Source of the DNA: JARIHD01 sp035629475
GTDB lineage: Bacteria; Patescibacteriota; Saccharimonadia; Saccharimonadales; UBA4665
Direction: 5' to 3'
Assembly: GCA_035629475.1 (NCBI GenBank)
Contig: DASPHS010000116.1
Span: forward strand, 1 to 15,553
Length of the DNA: 15,553 nucleotides
Part shown: positions 8,573-15,553 of the stretch, piece after piece
Layout of the letters: each line of letters begins with the position of its first letter
Position numbering within the stretch: position 1 is the stretch's first letter
Notes under the pieces: model-generated
What the model was told of the DNA's origin: nothing
The model's input: only the letters and a program-made list of their open reading frames with translations
The model's database searches: none
Translations under genes and position numbers: made by a program

Positions 8573-8602
8573 GAATGGCTCCGGCCATTCTTTTATATTT
8601 TT
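8573..8602 (+). terminator. Rho-independent terminator after the 7159 gene
   Basis: GAATGGC (8573-8579) and GCCATTC (8584-8590) form a perfect 7-bp stem with a 4-base loop, followed at once by a T-rich run (TTTTATATTTTT, 8591-8602). It would end, or weaken, transcription from the 5244-8526 genes before the next gene. Confidence 0.75.
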
Positions 8603-8606
8603 AACA

Positions 8607-8616
8607 CCTTGCAAGG
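8607..8616. repeat. Perfect 10-bp palindrome over the ribosome binding site
   Basis: CCTTGCAAGG reads the same on both strands, and its right half supplies the AAGGA-like Shine-Dalgarno (8613-8617) for the ATG at 8629. A related CTTGCAA occurs at 8527-8533, just after the preceding stop codon. This could be an operator for the 8629 gene or a chance palindrome. Confidence 0.35.
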
Positions 8617-8628
8617 ATATATACCGTC

Positions 8629-10134
8629 ATGTACCCCCACGGACCTGAATACAACACTGGCCTTCCATTGCCAGCACCACTGCTACCCACTCGTCCCTCC
8701 ACAGAGATAACGACCTATGCGCGTCCCCGTGGTATCGTCTATCCCGGCGACACGCCTGGCGCAGCCGCCTATCCCAATGCATTGCCCGTACCACCAAGCG
8801 CAGGCACTAACCATGAGCGACAGTACCTACCCGGCGACCCTCAAGGCGCTCAGCCATCAATTGTCGAAGCTGGCCTATACCGCCACAATGACAATAGAGA
8901 CCCTATACCCGTAGAAGAGCCAGGCGACCCGAACGCCCAGCCAGACTACCGGGACCCTACAGACCCAAGCTACTATGCAGGCCATAGCGACATGGCGGGT
9001 CAGCCCGCAGCAGAGCAAATGCCCTACTGGGAAGGGGACGAGCCAACCGTACATGTTGTTCGCGAGGCAGAGGCTGCAGCAGGCGAAGAAGACACAGGGC
9101 GCCAACAGGATGACGGAAGGGGGGATGACCCAGAAGCAGAACCCGTCGTATATCGTCCCGGTAGCCCTGGACATATCCTTATAGAGCTGGCAAATGCTGC
9201 CGATGCTGCAACGGAGCCAGCGCCCGAACAGTCTGCAACGGCAGACGATCAGGAATTGCCAACTGCTGAATATGCAGCTCCGGCCGCTGAAGCGCCAGAC
9301 GCTATGGCCAGCGACCCCGGTGCTCGCCCCGCAGATCCCACTGAGCATCATGAGCCGGTACAGGCCGAGGTGCTACCACTAGAGCCGCCACACGGCCCAG
9401 CAGCCGCAACGGCCGGCATTCCAGTAGCACAAAATGTCATCGTGCGCCCCACAACTCTGGCAGGTGATTTTGAGGTTGTAGTCAAGGGCGAAAGTATAGA
9501 TCCTGCCGAAATTCCAAGCACCGATCCTGTGGACAGCACCGCACACACACCAACACCAGAAGGAGTGCGAACCAATGCAGACCCCGAGGTCGCCTCGCGG
9601 CTTGGCGCGCTCCCTGGAGCAGTTATCATCGATGCGACGCATCTTGGCGAACAATTGCAGGCCGAAGAAACAGTGCGCTACCCTGGTGAGGCATTTGCCG
9701 ATGAGGTACGGACCTCTATCGAGGATGGTACCTATACACCAACGGAGGCGGATGCGCAGCTACCAGGAATGGGGCTTACCTATGACATGGAGGCTATACC
9801 GCGACGCTTCGGTGGCGCAGAACATGTTGCTAACGCCGACGCCCGCAGAGCTATGGGCCCGGCGCACAATCCAGACTTCAATGCGGCCACAGCGGATGAC
9901 GCCGCACTTGCACACATCCTGGCAGGCATCCGCAACATTGGCACGGGGCAGGAGTATCAACCCGATGCCGAAGAAGTCGCCCGTGAAGAAGAACGCGAAC
10001 AAGCCTTTGACCCATTCGGTGGCGGTGGCAATCAGCCGTTAGCCTCAGAGCAGTATGGCGCCTGGGCACCCCCGGGGCTCCTTGATGACAGTGGGACTGG
10101 CGGTGCAGGACCAGAAGGGCCAGAAGAAGCCTAG
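8629..10134 (+). CDS. Acidic, largely disordered YPGD-leader protein, unknown function
   Basis: This 501-residue protein starts MYP, has YPGD at 38-41 followed by PPSAGTN at 55-61, and a second LPGD at 67-70. Most of it is rich in Pro, Ala, Glu and Asp, with no recognisable domain. A somewhat more ordinary segment lies at about 320-450 (for example RLGALPGAVIIDATHLGEQL and DDAALAHILAGIRNIG). The C-terminus is Gly/Glu-rich and acidic. I see no membrane segment, signal peptide or cysteine-rich motif. The start is supported by the shared MYP opening and an AAGGA Shine-Dalgarno, though the 11-base spacing is long. A terminator lies upstream, so it probably has its own promoter in the 102-bp gap or is read through from the left. 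The next gene begins 8 bases after its stop, so the two are likely coupled. It may act as a linker or adaptor; that is only inference. Confidence 0.83.
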   Translation: MYPHGPEYNTGLPLPAPLLPTRPSTEITTYARPRGIVYPGDTPGAAAYPNALPVPPSAGTNHERQYLPGDPQGAQPSIVEAGLYRHNDNRDPIPVEEPGDPNAQPDYRDPTDPSYYAGHSDMAGQPAAEQMPYWEGDEPTVHVVREAEAAAGEEDTGRQQDDGRGDDPEAEPVVYRPGSPGHILIELANAADAATEPAPEQSATADDQELPTAEYAAPAAEAPDAMASDPGARPADPTEHHEPVQAEVLPLEPPHGPAAATAGIPVAQNVIVRPTTLAGDFEVVVKGESIDPAEIPSTDPVDSTAHTPTPEGVRTNADPEVASRLGALPGAVIIDATHLGEQLQAEETVRYPGEAFADEVRTSIEDGTYTPTEADAQLPGMGLTYDMEAIPRRFGGAEHVANADARRAMGPAHNPDFNAATADDAALAHILAGIRNIGTGQEYQPDAEEVAREEEREQAFDPFGGGGNQPLASEQYGAWAPPGLLDDSGTGGAGPEGPEEA

Positions 10135-10142
10135 CAACGCCG

Positions 10143-13127
10143 ATGTATCCGGGCATAAACCCTTCTGAATGGTCGCCGTATAGCCTGCCACCGGCCGTAC
10201 CTGCCACGAAAGATGTATCTCCTATCTATCGCCTAGGCGATACTCCATACCCTGGCGATGAAGGGAATACCGGCAATCCGCAGGCAAACTACCCTGACAC
10301 AACCGCTAACTTCGGGCCACCGGAACATGCCGGCAACGAGCCGCGGCCAGCTGCCGCCACGCACCTTGGAGCTGTGGCAGCCAACGAACTTGAGCCCGAT
10401 AGCCCCCTGCAAAAAGCTGACTGGCAGCTCGTAGGGCAAGAAGCCGCAGGTGTGGCACGGGCTGCAGATAAGGACCCGGCAGCTGTGGCAGCATCGGCCC
10501 AGCCCGAGATGGCCGTAGACGAACAGACAGTTCGTGACGTACTGCAAGGCGACCAACCCGTGCCCCCGAAAGAGCTATACCGAGCATTACGGGCTGCTGG
10601 GTGCACACCGGAACAGGCCGACGCACTCACTGATCGCTATCAGGCATCTTTGCAACGCCTTGAGCAGCTGCAGGCAGAGCCGCCCACTGCCAGCGAAACG
10701 GCGTCAGCAGCCCAGGCACTTGGCGTACAAAATACTGATCTGCCAGCCGTCAAAGAGTACGTTGGCGCCCAACGCCTGCACGAGGCAGCCATGAATCCAC
10801 CTGACCAGAGCCTGAATGGATCTGCTCAGGCGATTGCCCAAGAGGCGGATTTCCTACGCACCATGCTGGGCCATTCCTTAAGAGAACTGGCAGACTTGGC
10901 TGGCGTATCACGCGACGCTGCACTCAAAGCAGCTCGCAATGAAAACCCTGACTTCCAACGGATACCACAGAATGTGCAAGGGATTGATGTGCTGACCAAG
11001 GTACTGACGACACTCGGCTATAGCCAGGACGACATTACGGCGCTGACGGCGCGCCAGAGCACATACTGGGCGGAGCTTGCCCTTGCGCAGCGTATCGACG
11101 ACCTTGCGCCCACCACAGAGGAACTGCACGAAGCGAGCACCATTCTTGGTATATCGCCCGGCGATATACCAGCCGATCCACAAGCGCGGTCCGCATGCAT
11201 AAAAGCCCACCCCCGGTTGTTATCAGCAATCGTGCAAATGAGAGAGTTTGTACCGGATAATACACTCGGCCCAGCCGATGCGCCTGCGCTTCAGGGCATT
11301 CAACAAAGCCTGCAAGAGCATCGCGTGGCGCTCACCGACCTCCTGGCACAGTACCCTGATATACCTATGGATGAGCAAGAGGTACAAGCTGTGCTGGATC
11401 CAGCCTTGACCGCCAAACAAGCCGCTGTAAAAACAGGGTATAGCTACAAGCAAATTGTTGCCGCACGCAGGCTGTTGACCGGATCAGCGCCAGCCGTCAT
11501 ACAACGCCTCGCCGAATCACCGCCGCAGCCCGCCGGAACAGCACAACCATCGGCACACCAGGCGCACCAGGACGCTGCACCAGAAGCAGGGCAGTCAGTG
11601 TCGCTGACTCCAGCGGAAAGCCTGCAGGCCATAACGACAGCAATTGAACGATACGGCATAGCTCCTGAGGAATTACTCAGTAGGCGTCAGCTGGCGTTGT
11701 ATGAAACCTTAGTGCAGGCTGGGGCGTCCCGGCAAGCAATACTGCGCCAACTCCGTGTGCCGGAGGTACACGTACAGCGCCTGGAGCGAAGCCTTACGGC
11801 ACTACTCACAGCAAAAAGTGGTATCGGTGTCGAGGCCGCCATGGCATTGCCATCCGAGGCAGCGGTCACCACGCCACAGCCAGTGTGGCGGCGAACAGTC
11901 ACCACACTCCAAATCCGTCTGCGTGCCACCGGCATGACACCGGCACAGCTTGCCGAGGCCACTGGCTACACCGTTGATGCCGCTAAAGATATGCTTACGC
12001 TCGGCTGGCGGCCTGCCGCACGAACGTTTGCAGCCTTTATGCGGGCAGCGGGCTACACACCGTATGAACTTGCGCGCAGTGCACGTCAGTATACAGTTTC
12101 ACAGGAGAGGATTGAGGTGGGTCGCCGTGCATCACCTTCGGCCACTCCCGTAGAAGCTGAACAAATAGGCGAACGCATATTGCAGGCACGACTCGAAGCG
12201 CCGATTACTCCCGACAACGCGGGCCAGGAATTGTTGGTAGTACGGCGTATCATTGCCACCGAAGCAAGTCAGGTACGCCTGCTTATCAGCAGGAGCGTGT
12301 CAGAGGTCGCCCAGCAGGCCGGTGTCAGCGAAGCCGTCTGTGCCGCGGTATTGTATCCGCCGCGCAAGCTCTCAAAATATCCAGGCGCCGCATCTGCCGC
12401 AAAAGTACTGGCTGCTCTCGGGTTCGACCGCGCTGAAGCCGCGCAGCTGACAGAGCGCATGCGGGTGGCATTTCGTATGCATCATGTCGAACCACTCCGT
12501 GCAACAAGGGATGAACTGACGCAAGCTGGCCGCATTCTGGAGGTCAAAATTACCAGGGTATCGAGAACACCGGAAGGGCGTATAGATACTCTCACCGAAA
12601 ATCCACCTTTAGTAGCAGCGATAAAACGACTCCGCGAATTATCAGTGGACGCTCCTGCGGAACCTCATACTCACGAGACACGCATCCGGTCGCTGGGCCA
12701 TGCTCTCAATGCATTCGGTATCTCTGCTGAAGAGTATGCGGCAGTCATCCGGTCAAGAATACTTGACCCGGCGCTTGTCGGCTCGCTGCTCGATACCCGT
12801 CTCTCTGACAGGCATGTTGCAGTCCGGGCTGATCTTACGCTCAGCGAGGTTCGCGCCATGCGTGAGGTGCTTTTATATAACGCCAACACCGCTATTGAGC
12901 AGCTTATGCAATCTGGTGCCGTGCAACCCCCGACGCCCCAGGTGGCGTACGAGTCACTTGCCACGGCTTATACTGAGTTCTCACGACGAGGGCTCGACCC
13001 AGGAGCATACCTCTCTCCCTCGCAGCTGGCCATATATAACGCCGTTGGTGCTGGCTCGCGAACAGCACCCCCGCTTGACGCCTGGGATATTGCACTCACT
13101 TTGCTCACCGTTCTCTACACAACATAA
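10143..13127 (+). CDS. YPGD-leader protein with an array of helix-turn-helix-like units
   Basis: This protein has 994 residues. Its leader (1-67: MYP start, YPGD at 36-39, PPEHAGNEP at 59-67) closely matches that of the 13169 gene. The rest appears to be repeated HTH-like units. Cro/C1-like: 237-316 (SLRELADLAGVSRDAALKAA is a good HTH), 588-658 (TPAQLAEATGYTVDAAKDML), 710-782 (SVSEVAQQAGVSEAVCAAVL) and a partial one near 122-176. Sigma-region-4-like: ~392-456, 495-557 (GIAPEELLSRRQLALYETLV), 846-925 and an incomplete last one from ~935. The stretches 237-456 and 710-925 share the order Cro-like unit, linker with T.xEL..A..IL, sigma4-like unit. It begins 8 bases after the preceding stop without a clear Shine-Dalgarno, so translation is probably coupled. 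DNA binding is plausible but unproven; structural use of HTH folds is the alternative. Confidence 0.87.
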   Translation: MYPGINPSEWSPYSLPPAVPATKDVSPIYRLGDTPYPGDEGNTGNPQANYPDTTANFGPPEHAGNEPRPAAATHLGAVAANELEPDSPLQKADWQLVGQEAAGVARAADKDPAAVAASAQPEMAVDEQTVRDVLQGDQPVPPKELYRALRAAGCTPEQADALTDRYQASLQRLEQLQAEPPTASETASAAQALGVQNTDLPAVKEYVGAQRLHEAAMNPPDQSLNGSAQAIAQEADFLRTMLGHSLRELADLAGVSRDAALKAARNENPDFQRIPQNVQGIDVLTKVLTTLGYSQDDITALTARQSTYWAELALAQRIDDLAPTTEELHEASTILGISPGDIPADPQARSACIKAHPRLLSAIVQMREFVPDNTLGPADAPALQGIQQSLQEHRVALTDLLAQYPDIPMDEQEVQAVLDPALTAKQAAVKTGYSYKQIVAARRLLTGSAPAVIQRLAESPPQPAGTAQPSAHQAHQDAAPEAGQSVSLTPAESLQAITTAIERYGIAPEELLSRRQLALYETLVQAGASRQAILRQLRVPEVHVQRLERSLTALLTAKSGIGVEAAMALPSEAAVTTPQPVWRRTVTTLQIRLRATGMTPAQLAEATGYTVDAAKDMLTLGWRPAARTFAAFMRAAGYTPYELARSARQYTVSQERIEVGRRASPSATPVEAEQIGERILQARLEAPITPDNAGQELLVVRRIIATEASQVRLLISRSVSEVAQQAGVSEAVCAAVLYPPRKLSKYPGAASAAKVLAALGFDRAEAAQLTERMRVAFRMHHVEPLRATRDELTQAGRILEVKITRVSRTPEGRIDTLTENPPLVAAIKRLRELSVDAPAEPHTHETRIRSLGHALNAFGISAEEYAAVIRSRILDPALVGSLLDTRLSDRHVAVRADLTLSEVRAMREVLLYNANTAIEQLMQSGAVQPPTPQVAYESLATAYTEFSRRGLDPGAYLSPSQLAIYNAVGAGSRTAPPLDAWDIALTLLTVLYTT
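11147..11171. repeat. Perfect 12-bp-arm inverted repeat inside the coding sequence
   Basis: TGGTATATCGCC (11147-11158) and GGCGATATACCA (11160-11171) are exact reverse complements around a single C. It lies in the 994-residue protein gene at codons for LGISPGDIP, and the opposite strand, in another frame, also reads GISPGDIP. It could be a protein-binding site, a cruciform or RNA hairpin. Arms this long are rare by chance in a 15-kb window. Confidence 0.8.
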
Positions 13128-13157
13128 TTAGCATTTTATTAGAATAAGTTATATAGT
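13128..13157 (+). promoter_or_regulatory. Candidate internal promoter for the 13169 gene
   Basis: In the 41-base AT-rich gap, TTAGCA (13128-13133, 4 of 6 of the -35 consensus) and TATAGT (13152-13157, 5 of 6 of the -10 consensus) are 18 bases apart. Transcription would start near 13164, leaving about 5 bases before the ATG. The spacer contains TTATT-AG-AATAA, a short AT-only inverted repeat. Confidence 0.35.
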
Positions 13158-13168
13158 AGGTATTTCTT

Positions 13169-15478
13169 ATGTATCCCGATTTTCGACCCGCAGAGCGATC
13201 GCCGCATACTGGCTGGCCAGTAGTGCCTGGCGCTGCCGATCCGGCGTCAGTATACCGCTATCCAGACGCTCACTATCCTGGTGACGAGCCAAACAGTACA
13301 AGGCCACCTGTCTATAGTGATACTGGGGCCAATTTTAGCCCGCCCCCACATGCAGGCAATGAACCCGCACCAGAAGAGCCGACAGCACCTGAACCCACAG
13401 AAGAGACTATTCCTGAGGACAGCGAGCCAGCAGAGCAGGACAGTCAGCTGCCAGAAAATATCAGCGCTGCCATCAGTGCACGCATCGGTGCTACGGCAGC
13501 TAAGGAGTTAGCAGAGCGCGTCAAAGACAACATTGGCGTCGAACTGACAGCCAGCCAGATTGCTGTCGCTGCGAAGATACTTAATCCTGGCAACCTGCGC
13601 GATACAGAAGAAACAGTCGTGCAGACCGACGCCGGCCCGGTAATCGTCGAGGAGGAACAACGCACGCTGCCCGCGCACGTCAAGGAGCGCACCAGCGCAT
13701 GGGAGCCCGGGGAGGCGCGCGCCGCGCTGCAAAAAACTGTGGCCGCTCTTGCCGAGCATGGTATTGCCGCCGAAGACGTATTAGCTTCCCGGCAGGCCAT
13801 TCTCGACGCACTACCGGCGCTTCTTGACGCCGGCACGCCGCTCAGTGCATTGCCCGAGCTGCTCGGCAAAGCGCCATCTACTGTCAGTAATTATGCCAGC
13901 GTGGCCATGGACCTCCTCCTCGAAGCCGCACCTCCTTCGTTGCTGCCAGAGTTGCCCAAACCGGCAACCGTCGTCAAGGTACCCATGAATCTGGTAGGGG
14001 CTGAAATCAATCAACTCCGTGCACAAGCTGGCATACAGCGGGCGGAACTTGCCGCGCAAGTTGGCGTGTCCCTGTCGGTTATCAACCGACTCATGTCAGA
14101 CGATGCACCGCGTAACGACCAACTATTCAATACAGTCCTCGATGTCATAGGCGCTACAGAAGAGCAAAAGGCTGCTTTACACACACGCTATGCTGAGCAA
14201 ATGCGCCTGGCTGATATGCCAGTGTCAGAGGCAGTGGAAATCCTGGCCGACAAAGGTATTGCTGTCGATGAAGCAATACTGCCTGATAAGAAACTACGGG
14301 ACCTTCTTCCGCACGTGTCTGAACCGGGCACCGTCATGCTACAGGTTGCAGGGCAGCTTGGGGTAAGCGAAGCGACTGTCAGGCGTGGCGCCCGGGCTAT
14401 CGTCAAGCACCTGATACCTCATATCGATCAACAGACAGACGACGACCAGGCCGACGCGGAATCTGCAGCCGCACTCCCACCCACTCCTGCAGAAGTACAG
14501 AAAGCACTGATTGCTCTCGACACCAATCCTGCAAGCCTCGCTCATATTGACAGCTGGAGCCGTAGCAGCTTACGTATTTTGGCAGATACCACACAGTCAG
14601 ATGTTAAAAAGGCACGGGCTCTCGGCATTCCTGTGACTGACCTTGGGCGATATGGCGCTGAGGTTGTCAACCAGATTCAGCAAGACGCACCAGACGTCAA
14701 GGAGGTCATTACCGCGCTTCGTACTGCTGCTAACCGTCCAAACTTTTCTCAGGCCCGTATAGCAGAGCTGGCAGTGCGCCTCAGTGAGCAGGAGGTATCA
14801 CTGGAGCGTATGCTGCCCAAGCAGCCCCAGGTAAGCAGCGAGGTTGATGCCCTGCTTATAAATCCGGCATTATCCAACGCAATGATCGCGCAGTTGACTG
14901 GCATCGCGGAGCTTCGCGTGACCGCAATCCGTCGCCAGCTGGTATCTCAACTTGAAGCGACTGCCGAAAAAGTCATGCCCGCTACGGGCACCTACCAATG
15001 GCCGCGGAACGGCAATAGTGAGCTCACATGGTCACAGCAAGCAGCTGATATTATTGAGACAGTCCGCAGCTTCAACACGGTATCACACAGGGACATCTCC
15101 CAACAGACAGGATTGACAATCAATGAAATTACTGCCGTACTGCAGGGTGATCCCGGAGCCTCGGTGGGTGACGTCGCCTTGGTAGCGCGAGCAGTTGGCC
15201 TCGATGAATCACAGACGAGGCAAGTCGTCATACGGTATGCAGGCGAGTCCGTGCCACCTCCAATAACCGACATGGTGCAGTATTTGGAGGCACGTGGCGT
15301 CCCGAGCACCGATGCACTATCGGAAAATGAGAATACCATGCTGCGCATGCTTGTGAGTGATGTTTCAATTGATGACATAGCCGCGTATTTGCAAATAAGC
15401 ACTATGGCAGCCCGTGCTATGCATACACGTATTAGCAATAAGCTGCGAGACCTCATGGAGGGAGGGGTTGAGTCATAG
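13169..15478 (+). CDS. YPGD-leader protein with duplicated HTH-like cassettes, paralogue of the 10143 product
   Basis: This 769-residue protein has a leader (1-66, YPGD at 36-39, PPPHAGNEP at 58-66) that aligns with the 994-residue protein, then GATAAKEL near 107-114 matching GAVAANEL there. A Cro/C1-like unit (278-347; RAELAAQVGVSLSVINRLM is a clear HTH) is followed by a sigma-region-4-like unit (352-418; VAGQLGVSEATVRRGARAIV). The same pair recurs at 626-690 and 702-765. Further sigma4-like units lie near 187-250 and 540-600, with a more doubtful one at 440-505. A linker of the T..xA..IL type is near 127-140. Only a weak Shine-Dalgarno precedes the ATG, 41 bases after the previous stop. The next gene starts 2 bases after its TAG. 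It is likely a partner or rival of the 994-residue protein; nucleic-acid binding is inferred from the HTH pattern alone. Confidence 0.88.
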   Translation: MYPDFRPAERSPHTGWPVVPGAADPASVYRYPDAHYPGDEPNSTRPPVYSDTGANFSPPPHAGNEPAPEEPTAPEPTEETIPEDSEPAEQDSQLPENISAAISARIGATAAKELAERVKDNIGVELTASQIAVAAKILNPGNLRDTEETVVQTDAGPVIVEEEQRTLPAHVKERTSAWEPGEARAALQKTVAALAEHGIAAEDVLASRQAILDALPALLDAGTPLSALPELLGKAPSTVSNYASVAMDLLLEAAPPSLLPELPKPATVVKVPMNLVGAEINQLRAQAGIQRAELAAQVGVSLSVINRLMSDDAPRNDQLFNTVLDVIGATEEQKAALHTRYAEQMRLADMPVSEAVEILADKGIAVDEAILPDKKLRDLLPHVSEPGTVMLQVAGQLGVSEATVRRGARAIVKHLIPHIDQQTDDDQADAESAAALPPTPAEVQKALIALDTNPASLAHIDSWSRSSLRILADTTQSDVKKARALGIPVTDLGRYGAEVVNQIQQDAPDVKEVITALRTAANRPNFSQARIAELAVRLSEQEVSLERMLPKQPQVSSEVDALLINPALSNAMIAQLTGIAELRVTAIRRQLVSQLEATAEKVMPATGTYQWPRNGNSELTWSQQAADIIETVRSFNTVSHRDISQQTGLTINEITAVLQGDPGASVGDVALVARAVGLDESQTRQVVIRYAGESVPPPITDMVQYLEARGVPSTDALSENENTMLRMLVSDVSIDDIAAYLQISTMAARAMHTRISNKLRDLMEGGVES

Positions 15479-15480
15479 CC

Positions 15481-15553
15481 ATGTATCCTCGCATCCACGA
15501 GCAAGCAGCCCAGCCACCACCGCTACCAGCGGCACCTGACGCAAGGACGTTTA
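15481..15553 (+). CDS. Start of another MYP-leader protein, partial (runs off the right edge)
   Basis: An ATG 2 bases after the preceding TAG opens a frame through 24 codons to the window end, starting MYPRIHEQAAQPPPLP. The MYP start and the Pro/Ala-rich composition match the 8629, 10143 and 13169 products. A purine-rich GGAGGGG (15461-15467) inside the upstream gene could serve as Shine-Dalgarno, with a long 13-base spacing. The tight spacing indicates the operon continues. Too little is present to say whether a YPGD motif or a domain follows. Confidence 0.72.
   Translation, partial: MYPRIHEQAAQPPPLPAAPDARTF

Noticed and set aside
8629..10134. A secreted or surface role for the Pro-rich acidic protein and its neighbours
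   Set aside because: No signal peptide, membrane helix or sorting motif is visible in any of the proteins; a secretion role of the YPGD leader remains speculation and is noted only as one option.
12947..13127. A possible frameshift truncating the last sigma4-like unit of the 994-residue protein
   Set aside because: The last unit lacks a clear HTH after residue ~970, but neither alternative frame restores one, so natural divergence or truncation is as likely.
13711..13727. GC-only palindrome GGCGCGCGCC in the 13169 gene
   Set aside because: Runs of Ala/Arg codons easily make alternating GC, so it carries little information.
10143..15478. Calling the HTH-array proteins sigma factors or transcription regulators
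   Set aside because: Only HTH-like units are visible; there is no sigma region 2 core-binding or -10-recognition segment, and the rest of the proteins is unlike known regulators.
1..15553. CRISPR array, tRNA, rRNA, integrase, transposase or attachment site
   Set aside because: I saw no regularly spaced repeats, tRNA-like cloverleaf with a CCA end, or recombinase motifs; almost all bases are in long coding frames.

Overview
The window is almost wholly coding: eight large protein genes in two divergent blocks, with no RNA genes, CRISPR array, transposase or insertion sequence that I can see. Reading frames are long and uninterrupted under the standard code, and some genes have clear Shine-Dalgarno sites, so this is bacterial DNA. 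Coding DNA is moderately GC-rich and the few intergenic gaps are AT-rich. The very long, Pro/Ala-rich, domain-poor proteins around a HerA/VirB4-type ATPase would fit a Patescibacteria (CPR) genome such as Saccharibacteria, but this is a guess: no marker gene in the window fixes the taxonomy.

Left block, minus strand (5087 down to 1): a 1342-residue protein with a HerA/FtsK-superfamily (VirB4/DUF87-like) ATPase core between a disordered N-terminus and a long helical C-terminus. It is followed, through a TAATG stop/start overlap, by a gene of unknown function that runs off the left edge. A 156-bp AT-rich divergent promoter region (5088-5243) separates it from the right block.

Right block, plus strand (5244 to the right edge): (a) a 631-residue Pro/Ala-rich protein with a predicted coiled coil and a small basic C-terminal domain; (b) a 455-residue protein ending in a degenerate class I methyltransferase-like domain; a hairpin terminator follows; (c) a 501-residue acidic, largely disordered protein; (d) a 994-residue and (e) a 769-residue protein, both apparently built from repeated helix-turn-helix-like units of two kinds (Cro/C1-like and sigma-region-4-like); (f) the first 24 codons of another gene starting MYP.

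What ties the neighbourhood together is the N-terminus. Five proteins, on both strands, carry a YPGD motif inside a Pro-rich disordered leader, most of them followed by a PP..AGN-like element. The leaders of (d) and (e) match at about 35 of 67 aligned positions while the rest of the two proteins diverges strongly. I see no signal peptide or membrane segment in any of them, so they look cytoplasmic. My inference is a co-evolving, undescribed multi-protein system: one motor ATPase, several proteins with a common N-terminal tag, and array-type HTH proteins that could bind DNA or act as scaffolds. An unusually long perfect palindrome (12-bp arms) lies inside the coding sequence of (d).
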